Assembly (NCBI GenBank): GCA_018292915.2
Contig: JACVVK020000033.1
Span: 754,501 to 818,500 of the forward strand
From: Batillaria attramentaria
Taxonomy: Eukaryota; Mollusca; Gastropoda; Batillariidae
Direction: 5' to 3'
Length of the DNA stretch: 64,000 nucleotides
Shown here piece after piece: positions 45,521-58,600 of the stretch (within the stretch, counting starts at the first letter, position 1; each line of letters opens with the position of its first letter). The notes beneath the pieces were generated by a model. It had not been told where the DNA came from, did no database searches, and worked only from the letters and a program-made list of their open reading frames with translations. The position numbers and the translations under genes are program-made.

Positions 45521-48500
45521 TGCGCATTGTCTAGGCACTTTACCCAGTTTCTTGAATTGGCTCAAAGCGCCGCGAACTTAACCCATCACGCACGCTCACG
45601 TGAATCACACGCATTCTCTCACATACTGGACATGACCATGATAATCACGTGGTGCGAAGAGTCAGTTCGGCTCGGAATCTCCACTTGCATACATTTATAT
45701 TCAAATTTAGTGGGCTGAAGATTTCCAAAAGTAGAAGGGGGAGGAAGCCGGAGTACCCGGAGAGAACCGCCGACGATCGGCCAATATGAACGGTGCCACG
45801 TACGAGAAGGAAAAATTCTTTGCCCCCGAGTGAGACTCGAACCTGTCGTCTGGCATTGGTGGCGAAGTCTTAACCACTAGACCACTAAAGTTACAAATAA
45901 CTCTTCACCGTACTGTTGCTAGTTTTTTCTCTCTTGTCAGACTGAGGGTGGGTGAGCGGGTGGGTGTTTGAGAGTTTAACGTCCTTTTCCACCACTTATG
46001 GGTGATGTCAAAGACTGGGCAACGAGAAAAAGGCCAACACATATACTCGGCCCCAGCTCAGGACCCGAGCATTGAAAGTCCAACGCTGTACCATTCGGCT
46101 ATCCCAGCTCCCCTTGTCAGACTGACGTAAATGGTTTTCGCATAGAACGGCTGATCGGTGCTAAAGAAGACAAAACAGACAAATCTAGTCGTTAAGAGGG
46201 TTCTAGTTCATTTGGCGCTTGCCGGGCCGGAACAGCGCCTGTACCCAGTCCTCTCCATTAAAATGCAGTTTTCTTTAAAAAGAGAAACAAACATCCCAAA
46301 ATACGTTTAAAAAAAAATGCAAGGCATAAGTTGAGTTAAAACATCATCAGTGATGAAAAAGCGCAGGTTTGGGCATATTTTCAGGAATTGGTCCACAGCA
46401 GTTATCAATCAGATTATGCTGACATGCTGGTTTTCTTATTTGCCCAGCAAAGGGCAGTGAGCCAAAACTTGAGGATTTTGTTGAGTTGCTAAGTGGTTTT
46501 CACGATTTCTGCTGAGCGGCTTTCGTGCTGCGGCGTTCGACCTTTTTGTTATCGGTAAGCATAATTATGTATGTACTTAGATCTAATAGCTAAACTTGTT
46601 TGTGATTTACATTAAAAAAATCTTTACGCTGATACAATATTGCTGAGGTGTTTGCCACGATGGATAGCAAACTTGAGATTTTGAAGATTTAAAATTCACG
46701 CACATATTTCACTCTGTGCACTTCAGCGTGTGCAGGTGGTAGTCGGTTGGTGTTTGGCTTGGCTTTTACTGATACAGATATTGTGTGAGAGCAGCCCCAC
46801 TCTGCTTTGGTTACTTGCTTTGTTCAGTGAATGGGCATCGTATCTGATCAGTCTGTTTTTATGTAGTACTTCCACTCTGCTTTGGTTACTTGTTTTGTTC
46901 GGTGAATGGGCATCGTATCTGATCAGTCTGTTTTTATGTAGTACTTCCACTCTGCTTTGGTTACTTGTTTTGTTCAGTGAATGGGCATCGTATCTGATCA
47001 GTCTGTTTTTATGTAGTACTTCCACTCTGCTTTGGTTACTTGCTTTGTTCAGTGAATGGGCATCGTATCTGATCAGTCTGTTTTTATGTAGTACTTCCAC
47101 TCTGCTTTGGTTACTTGCTTTGTTCAGTGAATGGGCATCGTATCTGATCAGTCTGTTTTTATGTAGTACTTCCACTCTGCTTTGGTTACTTGTTTTGTTC
47201 GGTGAATGGGCATCGTATCTGATCAGTCTGTTTTTATGTAGTACTTCCACTCTGCTTTGGTTACTTGTTTTGTTCAGTGAATGGGCATCGTATCTGATCA
47301 GTCTGTTTTTATGTAGTACTTCCACTCTGCTTTGGTTACTTGTTTTGTTCAGTGAATGGGCATCGTATCTGATCAGTCTGTTTTTATGTAGTACTTCCAC
47401 TCTGCTTTGGTTACTTGTTTTGTTCAGTGAATGGGCATCGTATCTGATCAGTCTGTTTTTATGTAGTACTTCCACTCTGCTTTGGTTACTTGTTTTGTTC
47501 AGTGAATGGGCATCGTATCTGATCAGTCTGTTTTTATGTAGTACTTCCACTCTGCTTTGGTTACTTGTTTTGTTCGGTGAATGGGCATCGTATCTGATCA
47601 GTCTGTTTTTATGTAGTACTTCCACTCTGCTTTGGTTACTTGTTTTGTTCGGTGAATGGGCATCGTATCTGATCAGTCTGTTTTTATGTAGTACTTCCAC
47701 TCTGCTTTGGTTACTTGTTTTGTTCGGTGAATGGGCATCGTATCTGATCAGTCTGTTTTTATGTAGTACTTCCACTCTGCTTTGGTTACTTGTTTTGTTC
47801 GGTGAATGGGCATCGTATCTGATCAGTCTGTTTTTATGTAGTACTTCCAAACTCCCTTGAGCATATGCTGCGAACTGGTTTATTGCGCCTAGGAGATGAT
47901 AAGTTGCAATATTTGCTGTATATGCGCTTAGTATTTATCTTTGTTTTACCTAGTTGTAATTGTCATTTGTTTTCTACGCTTTTTTTGTAACCGGGAGTTC
48001 GAGAAATTAGCATGAAGGTGCAGCGTCTCCTGCATGTCCTAGGTTTATATTGCCCCGTAGACCAGTTTGCATCCTTTGTCCACCGTTACATTTTTGTTTT
48101 TTTGATGTAGTGCAGGCACACTCAGCCGCGAATTAGTCTTTGTGGCTTGCGCGGCTTTAAGCACTAAAAACTCACTCACTCCAAACTCCCTTGAAAAGCC
48201 GCCGAGTGCAAAGCAACGCACCGTACCCGAAGGGTTGCTCAATTCTCCGTCATGCTTGTCATCAACTCGCTGGACGCTTTCTACCTCCCTTTGCGGAGAG
48301 GCGATAAAGGGCAGATAATGAGCATCTCGAGGTCCCGTAACTGAACAGCCCTTTGGGTGACGAGGAGGCCGTGTTACGTCATGAGGGGTTTATCGGACCC
48401 CAAACACAGCGCTTGCATGGAGGCTCATGTTTGACGACTTTCACCGTTGCCCGGCACGAGGTTTCGGCACTGAAAAGGACAATAGCGGCCTTTCTGTTCT

Positions 48501-49623
48501 TTTGCTAACTGGTTCGTGTAGACAGATACTGCCCTGGCCCTCTAAACCAATTGGGTTATATCAGGCGACGGAACTTGTCGGAGGTACTGAGGTGGTTATC
48601 ACCACTGTGCGCTTGCCAGGCATGTGAAAAGTGACCGCAGATGAGTTGCCACACAAGCTGTAAAGGACCTCCGGATCTGGTATTGTTAGAGGACAACTTT
48701 AGTGTTGGAACAGTTTGGCTTGGCAGTGTACCTGAACGCCGCTAAACAGTCTTGTTGGTATAGCTCTAAATGCAATAAAATGGTGTTTGCTGGCCGTGCG
48801 AACGAGAAGTAAAACGACCCGGTGCTGTCCTAGCCTGCAGTGAGAGTTATTTGTGGCTTTACGCCGCGCAAGCAACAAAGACTATTTCGCGTCTAAGCGA
48901 AACAACTAAACCGGAAGCGGAGCGCTACGTCAACAATTGATCACATCCGCAAAGTAGTTCCTTAGTTTGATTATCGTCGGTTTAGTTGTACTTCTTTAGC
49001 GTGTTCCCATAGCCGCTTAGACATCTATATAGCGAAATGGAAAAGGACACCGGTGTATGCTGTCACAGTATTCGTCGTACTACAACTGTACCTTGTGTAT
49101 GGTTCACAGGCGGAGGCAAAATTATAGGCATCTGGTCTTTTGCCACCGCCTGAATACTTCGGTTTTGTGTAAATTGGCGAGCGGGATAAAACCATGTTTA
49201 AATCAAGGACACCGGGAGATAAAGGATGCTTTTTCGTCTACTGATTTTCTGAACTGTGAGACTAAAAATTTAATGGTGGTGACGGCGTCACAGTCGAAGC
49301 GAGCAGTGTGCCGGCAGCCGACAGCTACACCTTCGTCAGTTGTCTGTGATGAGCTTTTGTACTTCGCCCCGACACACAAGCATTCCGCCACGTAGGTTAC
49401 AGGTTCATGAGAATGAAGTCATTTTATGGTTGCAGGCCCGCTCCAGGTTCTGCGTAGGCAATTAAACTGCAGCTGTAAATCAAGCCGTTAATTGTGGAGA
49501 ACTGGCGACATCCCGTGGCCGGAATGGTTGTCGTTTATATCAGTCGCGAATTAACCCGCCCGGGATGATGTGAGCGGGGTGTACTGATCGCAGTATCATA
49601 ATCACAAGAGTTCATTGACACTT

Positions 49624-49687
<64 letters not shown>

Positions 49688-52600
49688 TTTACAGTACATT
49701 CTCTGCATCAGATAAGGTCATTTTGTGGACCGCTGCGGGCATCAACTAGAATTTTTTTTTTCACCGAGGAGAAACTTTGACGGAGACGCTGTGTGCACTG
49801 ACCGCGCCAACTGGCGTTTGGTCACTAACTCTACGTACAAGCCAAGCAGAGACCACTGCTGGCCCATTTTGAAACGCATTTGCGGAGCAGTAGTGACGTC
49901 CATGCACTTGCACATAGTATTACACCTTCCATGCAACGCGCGGTGTTGCACGCCTGATCGCCTGCACGAAAAAAGGGTCTCTGGTCGATTGGCTGGATGC
50001 TCTGGTTACCCGTGACTGAATCCGCTTGTAATACGACCACCGCCTGGAAAAAGGGCCTAAGAACCTGTCAAATTCACACGCGGTTATTTCCTTTTTCTCG
50101 ATGATGGTAGAAGTGCTTTCGAGGCAGCTTAAGCCCATCCCCCTTGTTGTCGTAAAACGTCGCTTGTGTAGCTCTACAGCTTCACGTGAGTGATGCATGT
50201 GCGTGTGGCATGTTGGTGCAGTGTAAAGTAATTATGCTCACAGCTCCTCTTCGTATCTTGTTACCTTCCTACAGTTTGTCACGTTTAGGTCGCGGACATT
50301 TTTATGAGGACGATAAGAGGGGGCAGCACAGACACTAGGATTGAAGTTGGGCGGTCTGTTGGGTCTCCACCAGACACTGCCTGTCTCATTTTTTTTTTTT
50401 TTTTTTGCTTTTAATGTCAGTTGAAGCCGGCCCGCACGTCTTTGAAAGCGCGCACACTGACACGCACATACACACACCGCACACATCATCGTCAATTTCA
50501 CCTGAAGTGAGGGGAGCCGGCGGATACCCGAATGGTAGAGCGTTGGACTTTCAATGCTCGCCGGGGTCGTGACTGAGTTCGAATCCCGGCCGGCTCGGGC
50601 CAAATGATATTTGTGCTGGCCTTTTTCTCATTGTCCCATCTTTGATGTCACCCTTACCTGGTGGAAAAGGACGTTACACTCTCAAACACCCACGCACCCT
50701 CACCTGAAGTGAGCGTCACCCGGCTCTGTAGGCTGCACTTTTCCCCCTAAGAACATACAGACTTTAAAAGCAGACTGCCCATCCTCGACTGAGGCTGCCA
50801 AGTCAGCGTGGACACCAGCAATTTCTTCTGGTCACCGGGCAGCTGAAAATGGTTAGCCTGGCAGCACTGGCACCGAGTCAGTCCAGATTCCCGCAGAGAC
50901 ACAACGAAAATGACACCGGCATGGCGCCGTGGTCTCTTCTTCCCAATAGTTCCTACCGCCTCCAACCCATTCCTTGCACGCGACCTGGCCACTTCGCGAT
51001 CTGTAGGAAGGAACGAAGTGGACATAGCCCCTGTCCGTTGCAACTTACGTCAAGACAAGAGGGGTTATGAAGACTGTGAGGGAGTGAAAGGTCGGTGCTG
51101 AGAACTGAACTTGGGCCACGCGACCTCGTGAACTCGCCTGACTTATCTCCCTTGCAAACAATAACATGTCAGTCCGTGTTTGCATCTTGACCGGAGGCGC
51201 CTGTTGGAGTACATGCTGGGGGTGTTCGAACGTAGTATCAAAGACCTTGGATATGTTTCCAAGATCTTTGGTAGTATCCACCAGTTCGAAATCGAGAGGG
51301 CATTCTCCAAGAGGTGAACTGAGCCTGCTCAGTGCTGTGGCTTCAAGTTGGGCCCGGGTCTACTCATCGCTGAGCTTTACGGAAACCAAACCGGCCCTCC
51401 TTTCGAAGTTGTGTCCCCTCTACTAATCAGACGACTTCCGGTAGGATCTCTCGGGGTAAAATCGGGTCTCCTTAGATTGGAGAGCACGTTTCCTTGTGGC
51501 TCAGCGAGCGACGGAAAGAAGCCCCGACCCTGTAAGTTTTACGGTACTGAGAATAAGTAGAAGTTCTGGCCTGAATTTCTATGCGCCATTTAGTGCACCC
51601 CCTTAGGTGCACATTCCCTCAGTCGTCAGCCGGCCTACCTTCCAAACGCAACCCTGCCGCTTGCACCGAGAAATGCCGCGCGTGATTCGCGAGCGGTTAA
51701 AACGCTTCCGCAAAGACGGGTGCAGGCGCATTGCGTGCCGGCAAACTGAACAGGATATACGTGTATCTCTGTGCACTGTGAACTCAATGCTATGGTCACT
51801 TCACCACTTACTCACATACCGACATAGGCTCTTGTCCATACACACCTGATGATCCGATGGTCTAGTAGTACCAGAGCTTGTTCAGCATGCCCACTTGGAG
51901 CAAGAAGTGCCCTCAGTGGAACGTACCCATTGTCTGGCCTCGGTCCAGACCTCCTCTTGAGACTGACGGCTATATTCCCGGTACAGCTAATGCATACAAT
52001 AACGCTGGAGGGGTCTAAGGCACTCAGTCTGAAGAGTAGTAAATGGGCGATAACTGGATGCTGTCAGGAAACGAAAGAGGGCGCTGTATTACAGTGTTGT
52101 TCAACTGTCAACGAGGTGTTGGCGGCGTACGTCAAGATGGTCTCGTGGTTTGCTGGCAAATTTTACGCACATTTACCGTGATCTTGAAAAGAGGCCTAAG
52201 TGTTCGTCAAACCTATAACGTTGAGGACTTTTTTTGGTCCAGCCTTCGGTGGACTGACGTGGTCCCCCGTTGGTTCTTCGAGATGACTTAGGTCGTTTTG
52301 ACATGGTTTAGAGGGGCTGCTTAATTGGGACTGAGAACAAGAATGGCTGAGCACGGTCCCACCTGGGAAGAGGGACAGCTACCCTTACAGAACAACCCAG
52401 CGGAACACTGCTCAATCTAGACAGGCCGTTAGCTCTACCACAGTTTGGTTTTGACGTGGGTGTCAGTAACAGAAACAGGACAGCTACCCTTACAGAACAA
52501 CTGACCCAGCGGAACACTGCTCAATCTAGACAGACCGTTAGCTCTACCACAGTTTTGGTTTTGCCGTGGGTGTAATGGAAACACTACCCAGTGGCACACA

Positions 52601-55600
52601 CAGCATCCCTAGTTCAAGTAGCCATGAAGATAGGACATTTTCTCTGGGTTGCTGTTTTCTTGTGGTCTTCCCTACGACTACCGACACAAATGATTACTAT
52701 GAAGCTTTTGCCATAGTAGCGTAGCTGATCGACGCGCAGTTAATGCCTCATCTGGACGGAGTCCATTTCCGTGTGACGATGCATACAGTGTTCCCTGTGA
52801 GTCGAAAATACAAGGGTCCTTTGGGCCCTCTCTCCATATTTTTGAGGGTCCTTCGGTAAATGTTGAGGGTCCATGGTCTTTTGGTATGAAAAGTCTGAAA
52901 ATCAAACCCATTTCTTGATGTTGTTGATTACAAAAGTATTCCATATTCCAGTGTCCGCTGCTAGATACAGATCGCCTTTTATTCATCGAGTTCCCGCAAA
53001 AGTGCTGGGACAAATACTTTTTGTCATGGCGAGACGACTTTGAAATACGTACGTCCCCCGGTGACGCGCTGTTCTCAGATTTGTGCGTTAATTTAAGAGT
53101 TTTGTGCGTACAAATACGCACACCTGTGCGTAATCGGGAACACTGGCATATATATCACATGGACTGACAGCCGGACGCCAGGGCACAAGAGCAGCGTGGT
53201 CTGTCTGTCTGTCTCTGTCTCTCTCTCTCTCTCATAATTGAACCTTACGGACGTTTTCAGTCACTTCAGTAGCGGAGACGATAATGAGCGACTAACCAGC
53301 CCAGTGGTTGTCAGTTTGGGCGCCAGCTCACGTAATGATGTATCGTCCCATCCAAGTCATCCAGTGGAAACTGGGGTGGGGACTGCGACACTGTGGGATG
53401 TCGAGACAGGGTTGCAGGTGGGGTGGGAGGGTGGGTGGGTGTTTGGGAGTTTGTCCTCAGTTTCCACCACGTATCAGGCCGGGTTGCAGGTATTCATTTT
53501 CTGATCAGTGTTGGAAATAAGAAATATGCCCGTGCCGGCCACTTTCTCGCGTGTTGTAAGTTTCAAGGGAGAGTGAGAGAACCCCCCGCCCCCCTCTCCC
53601 CTAGAGCGGCCTGATATAGACCATAGTCGCCGATTACGTCACTTCATTACGCAAATCAGTCGATGGAATCAGCAGTAAGCCACGTGGTCCCTCGTTAGCA
53701 CGGCACGGCCCCTGAAGTCCGTAAAGGGGGGGGCTTTCCCCGGCAACAACAAACTACACATCCCTAAATCCCATAACATCTTAATTATGGCGGCGTGTAA
53801 GCGGACTTTGATGTGATGTTATCGGCCAGGCTTTTGTCAAGCACACGCTACTTCTCCGTAAACCCTGCCTTTGAACGGCGCGCGGTAGGGAACTCGAGGT
53901 GTACTGAGACTGAGATGGAGACAAGAGGGGGAAAGGGGATTTTCCGGGGGGGGGGGGGGGGGGGGGGTAGTCAAAATGGTCGGGAGTGTATCCTGTGCTA
54001 TTTCCATTTTGACGACTGCTCTCGGGTAAAACGGAAAGCTGGTACACGTCTTTGCATTGTAATACATGTAATACGTTAGGGAAAGGCCTTTTCTGCCGGG
54101 GGGGGGGGGGGGGGGGGGGGGGATAGCCGAATGGCAGAGCGTTGGACTCTCACTGCTCGGATCGTGAGTTCAAATCCCGGCTGGGGCCAAGTGTTTGTAT
54201 TCGCCTTTTTTCTCGTTGCCCCGTTTTTGATATCACCCTTACGTGGTTTGACTGATAAAGACGTTAAACTCCCACCCACCCTTTTTCTGCCGGTTGATAT
54301 ATGACACCCCCCCCCCCCCCTTTTTTTTTACGTGGTTAAAACATAACTTCATGTCACTGATTTTTTGTTCTTACCAAATCGAGTGAAATTCGCGTGCAGA
54401 CTCGTTTACGTGCCTGTCTCGCTTTCGCGCGCTCACTATCACATGTGCACGTTAAAATATCCCATTAAAAAATAGGTGGCGCTGTATTATGCCGGCGTGC
54501 TCCCCCGGTCGGGGCAACCCAAAATTTCCCAGCGATGGAATAATAATAATAATAATAAATTGAATCGTACAGCACCAGAAACACTCTCCGCCATTTCCAT
54601 TACCCTCCGTACGGAACTTGAGGGGCATTTACGCAACATTCTCCGCCACTGCTTCGTGGGAAACGGTAAACAGCGCTCACGATCAGTGGTGGGGAGGCCC
54701 CTAATGGCCCGTTATGCTGGTGTTTGGCTGTAGTTTGTTGTATTTGCTTATCGCCTCCGGGGTCTTATCATAAGTAATATGGAGCTGATTTTGCTCGCCC
54801 TGCGCGCACGAACTCCCTTTTGAAGCGGCTCTCTTCTTGGGCGACTGATGGTCGACTGAGGATCGAGGAAAGACGTTGAGAAATCAAGATCATTTTCATT
54901 GAGTAGTTTACACCTGAAAGACCTGCGATTATCTTTTTTTTTTTAAGGGGACTTTTAAAGAGGGTAGTTGCTTCAAAATATCATTTTTATATCGTGTTTT
55001 TTGTTTTGTTTTGTTGTTGCTGTTTTTAGTTTTTTTTGGGGGGGGGGGGGGCGACAAGGAAGTGTGTGTGTGTGTGATATTGCTCATGCGGTAGATATAA
55101 AATGGTTAAAACACTTGGCCCTTCTTTGACACCTACTCGTCTTTGATACATTACGCTCGCATGTTTGTCATTTGATACTGCGCTTATCACCCGATTGAAT
55201 GCGGAGTTTACGTCCTTTGTTTGGGTGCGGCCATAGATCCATGGTGTCTACAGCCGGGCAAAAGTGACACACTATGAAGATGAATCTTTTCCTCTCCCGT
55301 CCCCAGAGAGTTACACTGCCGACAGGCTAATAGCGATGAATGAAATGCATTGAGCCTAATAGCAATGAATCAGTCAGTTGTTTCAGGCTCAGGCACCTGT
55401 AAGTGGATCGACAGGACTACTAATTATTGTCATTGTCATTCCCGCATCACTGGGCTTAATTAATCAGAATGGACGCCCATTTCTCGTAGCTGGGCCGCTT
55501 CATAAGTGAGTTTCCACGACGATTGCTGTCATCATTTTTGGCACGAGCGTAGGTGCACATCTTCAGGTTGCGGTACTGAGCGCAAGTCGGTTTCTGGGTG

Positions 55601-58600
55601 GCAATCGGCCCCTATTAATTGTTGTAACCGACAACTGAAAATCAAAACATGGGCGTTTTTGCCGGTGCTATGGCGTTTTGATTTTGGAAAAACGCGGTGT
55701 TGTGGCGTGGGAACCCGCTGATTGGCGGTACAATGATTTGGAACCTTATAGCACAGGAAAAACGCCCGCCCATTTTGTTTCTTCTACTTCTAGTCACCCC
55801 GGCATGCGCGTCAGTGAATCTAGCTCCCCCCCCCCCCCAACACCTCTCCGGGAAACAGAGTACTAAGCCAGATGTACTCCCCGGCTCGTCAGTTTGACTC
55901 CGGGGCACTTCTAGCCTCAAGCTGCTCAGACTCGGGGGACCTATCTGCGTAGACCCGGGGCACTTCAAGCCTCAAGCTGGTCAGACCCGGGGCACTTCGC
56001 TCTGGGATTTACATCCCGAGTGTTACACCGGGATAACCAAGGCCGGACAGTAGAGCGTTGGATTTACAAAGCTCCGGTCGCGAATTCCAATTCCGGTTGG
56101 GAACCAGAAGTTTGTACTGTGCTGGCCTTTTCCCCGTTGCCCCGTGTTTGCTATCACGCGGCAGTAGTGGTGGAAAAGGACGTTTTAAACACGCAAACAG
56201 CAAACCCAGCACCTACCCCCTCCCCCATCCCATCCCTATTTCCCCCACCCCCGCTCCTGTCCCGCACTCATCCTAGTTTCCCCTCCAGCAATGCGAAGAA
56301 ACCCGACTCCCAAAGGTACTTTATCCTGACGCATTATTTCGCCAAATCACGACAGAAGCCCGCACGATCACGGACCGTCATCCTGTTGATTGAGACTGAT
56401 GTTGATATGGAGTGACTGGCCGTTGTCGTCTGTCGCTTTGCTGCTATTTATAGAACAATGGACAGGGGATGCGTTTTGCTGAAGACAAGACAGATCGTTC
56501 ATGTAATCAAAGCATTTCTTCTGCGGTGCGGATCACCCATACGTGGTGGAAAAGGACGTTAAACTCTTAAACACCCACCCTCTTTGGTGCGAACTAGCAT
56601 ATCCTTTAGACGCGGGTGTTTTTTCAGTTATAGTGTACATGCCAGCCGCATGCTATTTGTAGATTGGAAAAACAAAACCAGACTAATTTTTTTCAAGTGG
56701 GTTCAGGGGGTGTCAAAATTTACAAGCAACCAACCAACCAAAAGCAAGTGTCCATTAACAACAACAACAACAACAACATCGTCAACAACACGTTTCAGAT
56801 TTTCATGCAATATCTACGTGGTCATTTACCTCGATGTTAGTCAATATTTTTTTTTTATAACAAATTCACGAGTCGACAAACAAAACCAAATACCTTCTAT
56901 CCACCTTTTTTTTAAAAAATGGGTTCAGTCAGTTTCAAAGCAACCAACTAACCAAAAGCAAGTTTCCATTAACAACAACAACAACAACAACAACGCGATT
57001 CATATTTTCATGCAAAACCTACGGAGTCGGTTACTTCGGTGTTAGTCATTGTAACAAATTCACGAGTCGGCATAAACATTGATGGCCCCTTCCTTTGTCC
57101 AACCCTATCACTATTTCTGACTGATGGATGGGCTCCGCGTTATTCGAGCAGCGTTCCTATCAGACCTGTGTCATCCTCAGTCCCTGTGTCGGCGGCACTC
57201 CCTCCCCCTTGGCAACCGACCGTGTTTCACCTGTGGAATTCGTTATGTAGATCATGTTCCTCTAGCGAAAATGGACATAGGGGTAAGCAAGGGGGAAAGC
57301 CGGGCATGTTTATTGCCGGAGACCAACAAGGATCTCCAAACTGAAAGGCCTCACCTTTCGAGTCCCACACCACCACCCGCCCGCTTCTGCTTCAAGGCCC
57401 AGGTGCGCTGTCTGGGTTGGAGATTACGACCCGGGCTGCCAGTCGGAGACAGGGGGGTTAATTGCAATTAGCGCCCCTCGGTGTCGCCAGCTTTTCCTGC
57501 GTCGGCTCGCCCTTACCTGGGCTTGGTCGCGGAGACACCGGCGCTGTTCTGTCGTGTGTACCTACCGCGCCGCTATAGCTGTCCACTAACCACTGTCCCC
57601 CTGCCGTCTCGTGTGTGCGAGTTCAGAGGAGGGTCGACTAGGACCTGCAGGGGGTGAGGCTGAGTTCAGGTAGATCCTCCGGTTGTGGCACGCGACGAGG
57701 ATTAGGGGGGCACCGTGATACTAATCCTGTTTGATCTCAAACTCTTGGTGTTCATCGACTCCGCGCGGGATGATAACGGGACAAATTACTCCTAATAGGG
57801 GGCACAGAGCTTGAGGGGAAAAGACCTAGCCAACCATGTTAAGACGTGGAAATGTGCACAGGTATCACTCTGTTTACCCTAAGAACTGTTACCCAAAGCG
57901 GACAATGGAGCAAAAAGACAACAACAGGGAAACATTTGAGATATGGGGTGAAGCGCGTATGGGTTTTCCCAGGCGCAGAGGAGACATTTTGCTAAATGGA
58001 ACTGAACCGTTACTCATCGCGCTGCCCCGTTAAGCCGGATGCATCAGTGTGCTATTAAAAAAAAACATCAACAAAAAACAAACAAACAAAACAAAACAAA
58101 ACCAAAAAACCCAACAACAACCAAAAACCCAACAACAACCAAAAACAAAAAATCCAACTTTATAAAACAGCTAAACCAGCCAACCATGTTATGAGCTTTA
58201 GAACAGGCGCTATACCGTTTCGCGGCCCTCAAACTGTGTAACTGACGTCATTCACATTCCATAACCGATCCTTAAGTTGTTTCACGAGCACTACAGGGTG
58301 TTGGCGTGTGTCACGTGACAATACAGCTCGAGCGTTTGACTGTTCGTTTGGTGGTTGTGGGTTCGGTCCCATGCCCGCAGGGTCAATGTTTGCCAGTACA
58401 GACCTTTTCCAGTATCATTACTGTAAACCTTAAAACATCACGCTTAAAAAAAAATGTTGCCAAATGTTTAGAAACGTGCCCATATTTCTGTCCCCTGTTT
58501 TATCTTGCCACATTTCCCCGCCGAAAAGAAATGTGGGCATATTTCTGAAAAAAAAAAACAAAAAAACATACAGTAAAACACGAAAATATGCTCACTTTTC

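Noticed and set aside
46798..47848. Possible CRISPR-like array
   Set aside because: Units are contiguous and identical with no variable spacers, and the genome is clearly animal.
46723..47860. Two overlapping 375-codon frames read as repetitive proteins
   Set aside because: They are produced by a 75-bp tandem repeat with a period divisible by three. There is no domain, no strand-specific codon pattern and no splice or promoter context, so I annotate a minisatellite only.
57836..58033. 65-codon frame with a basic product
   Set aside because: No recognised family, no splice or promoter context, and length is expected by chance in this window.
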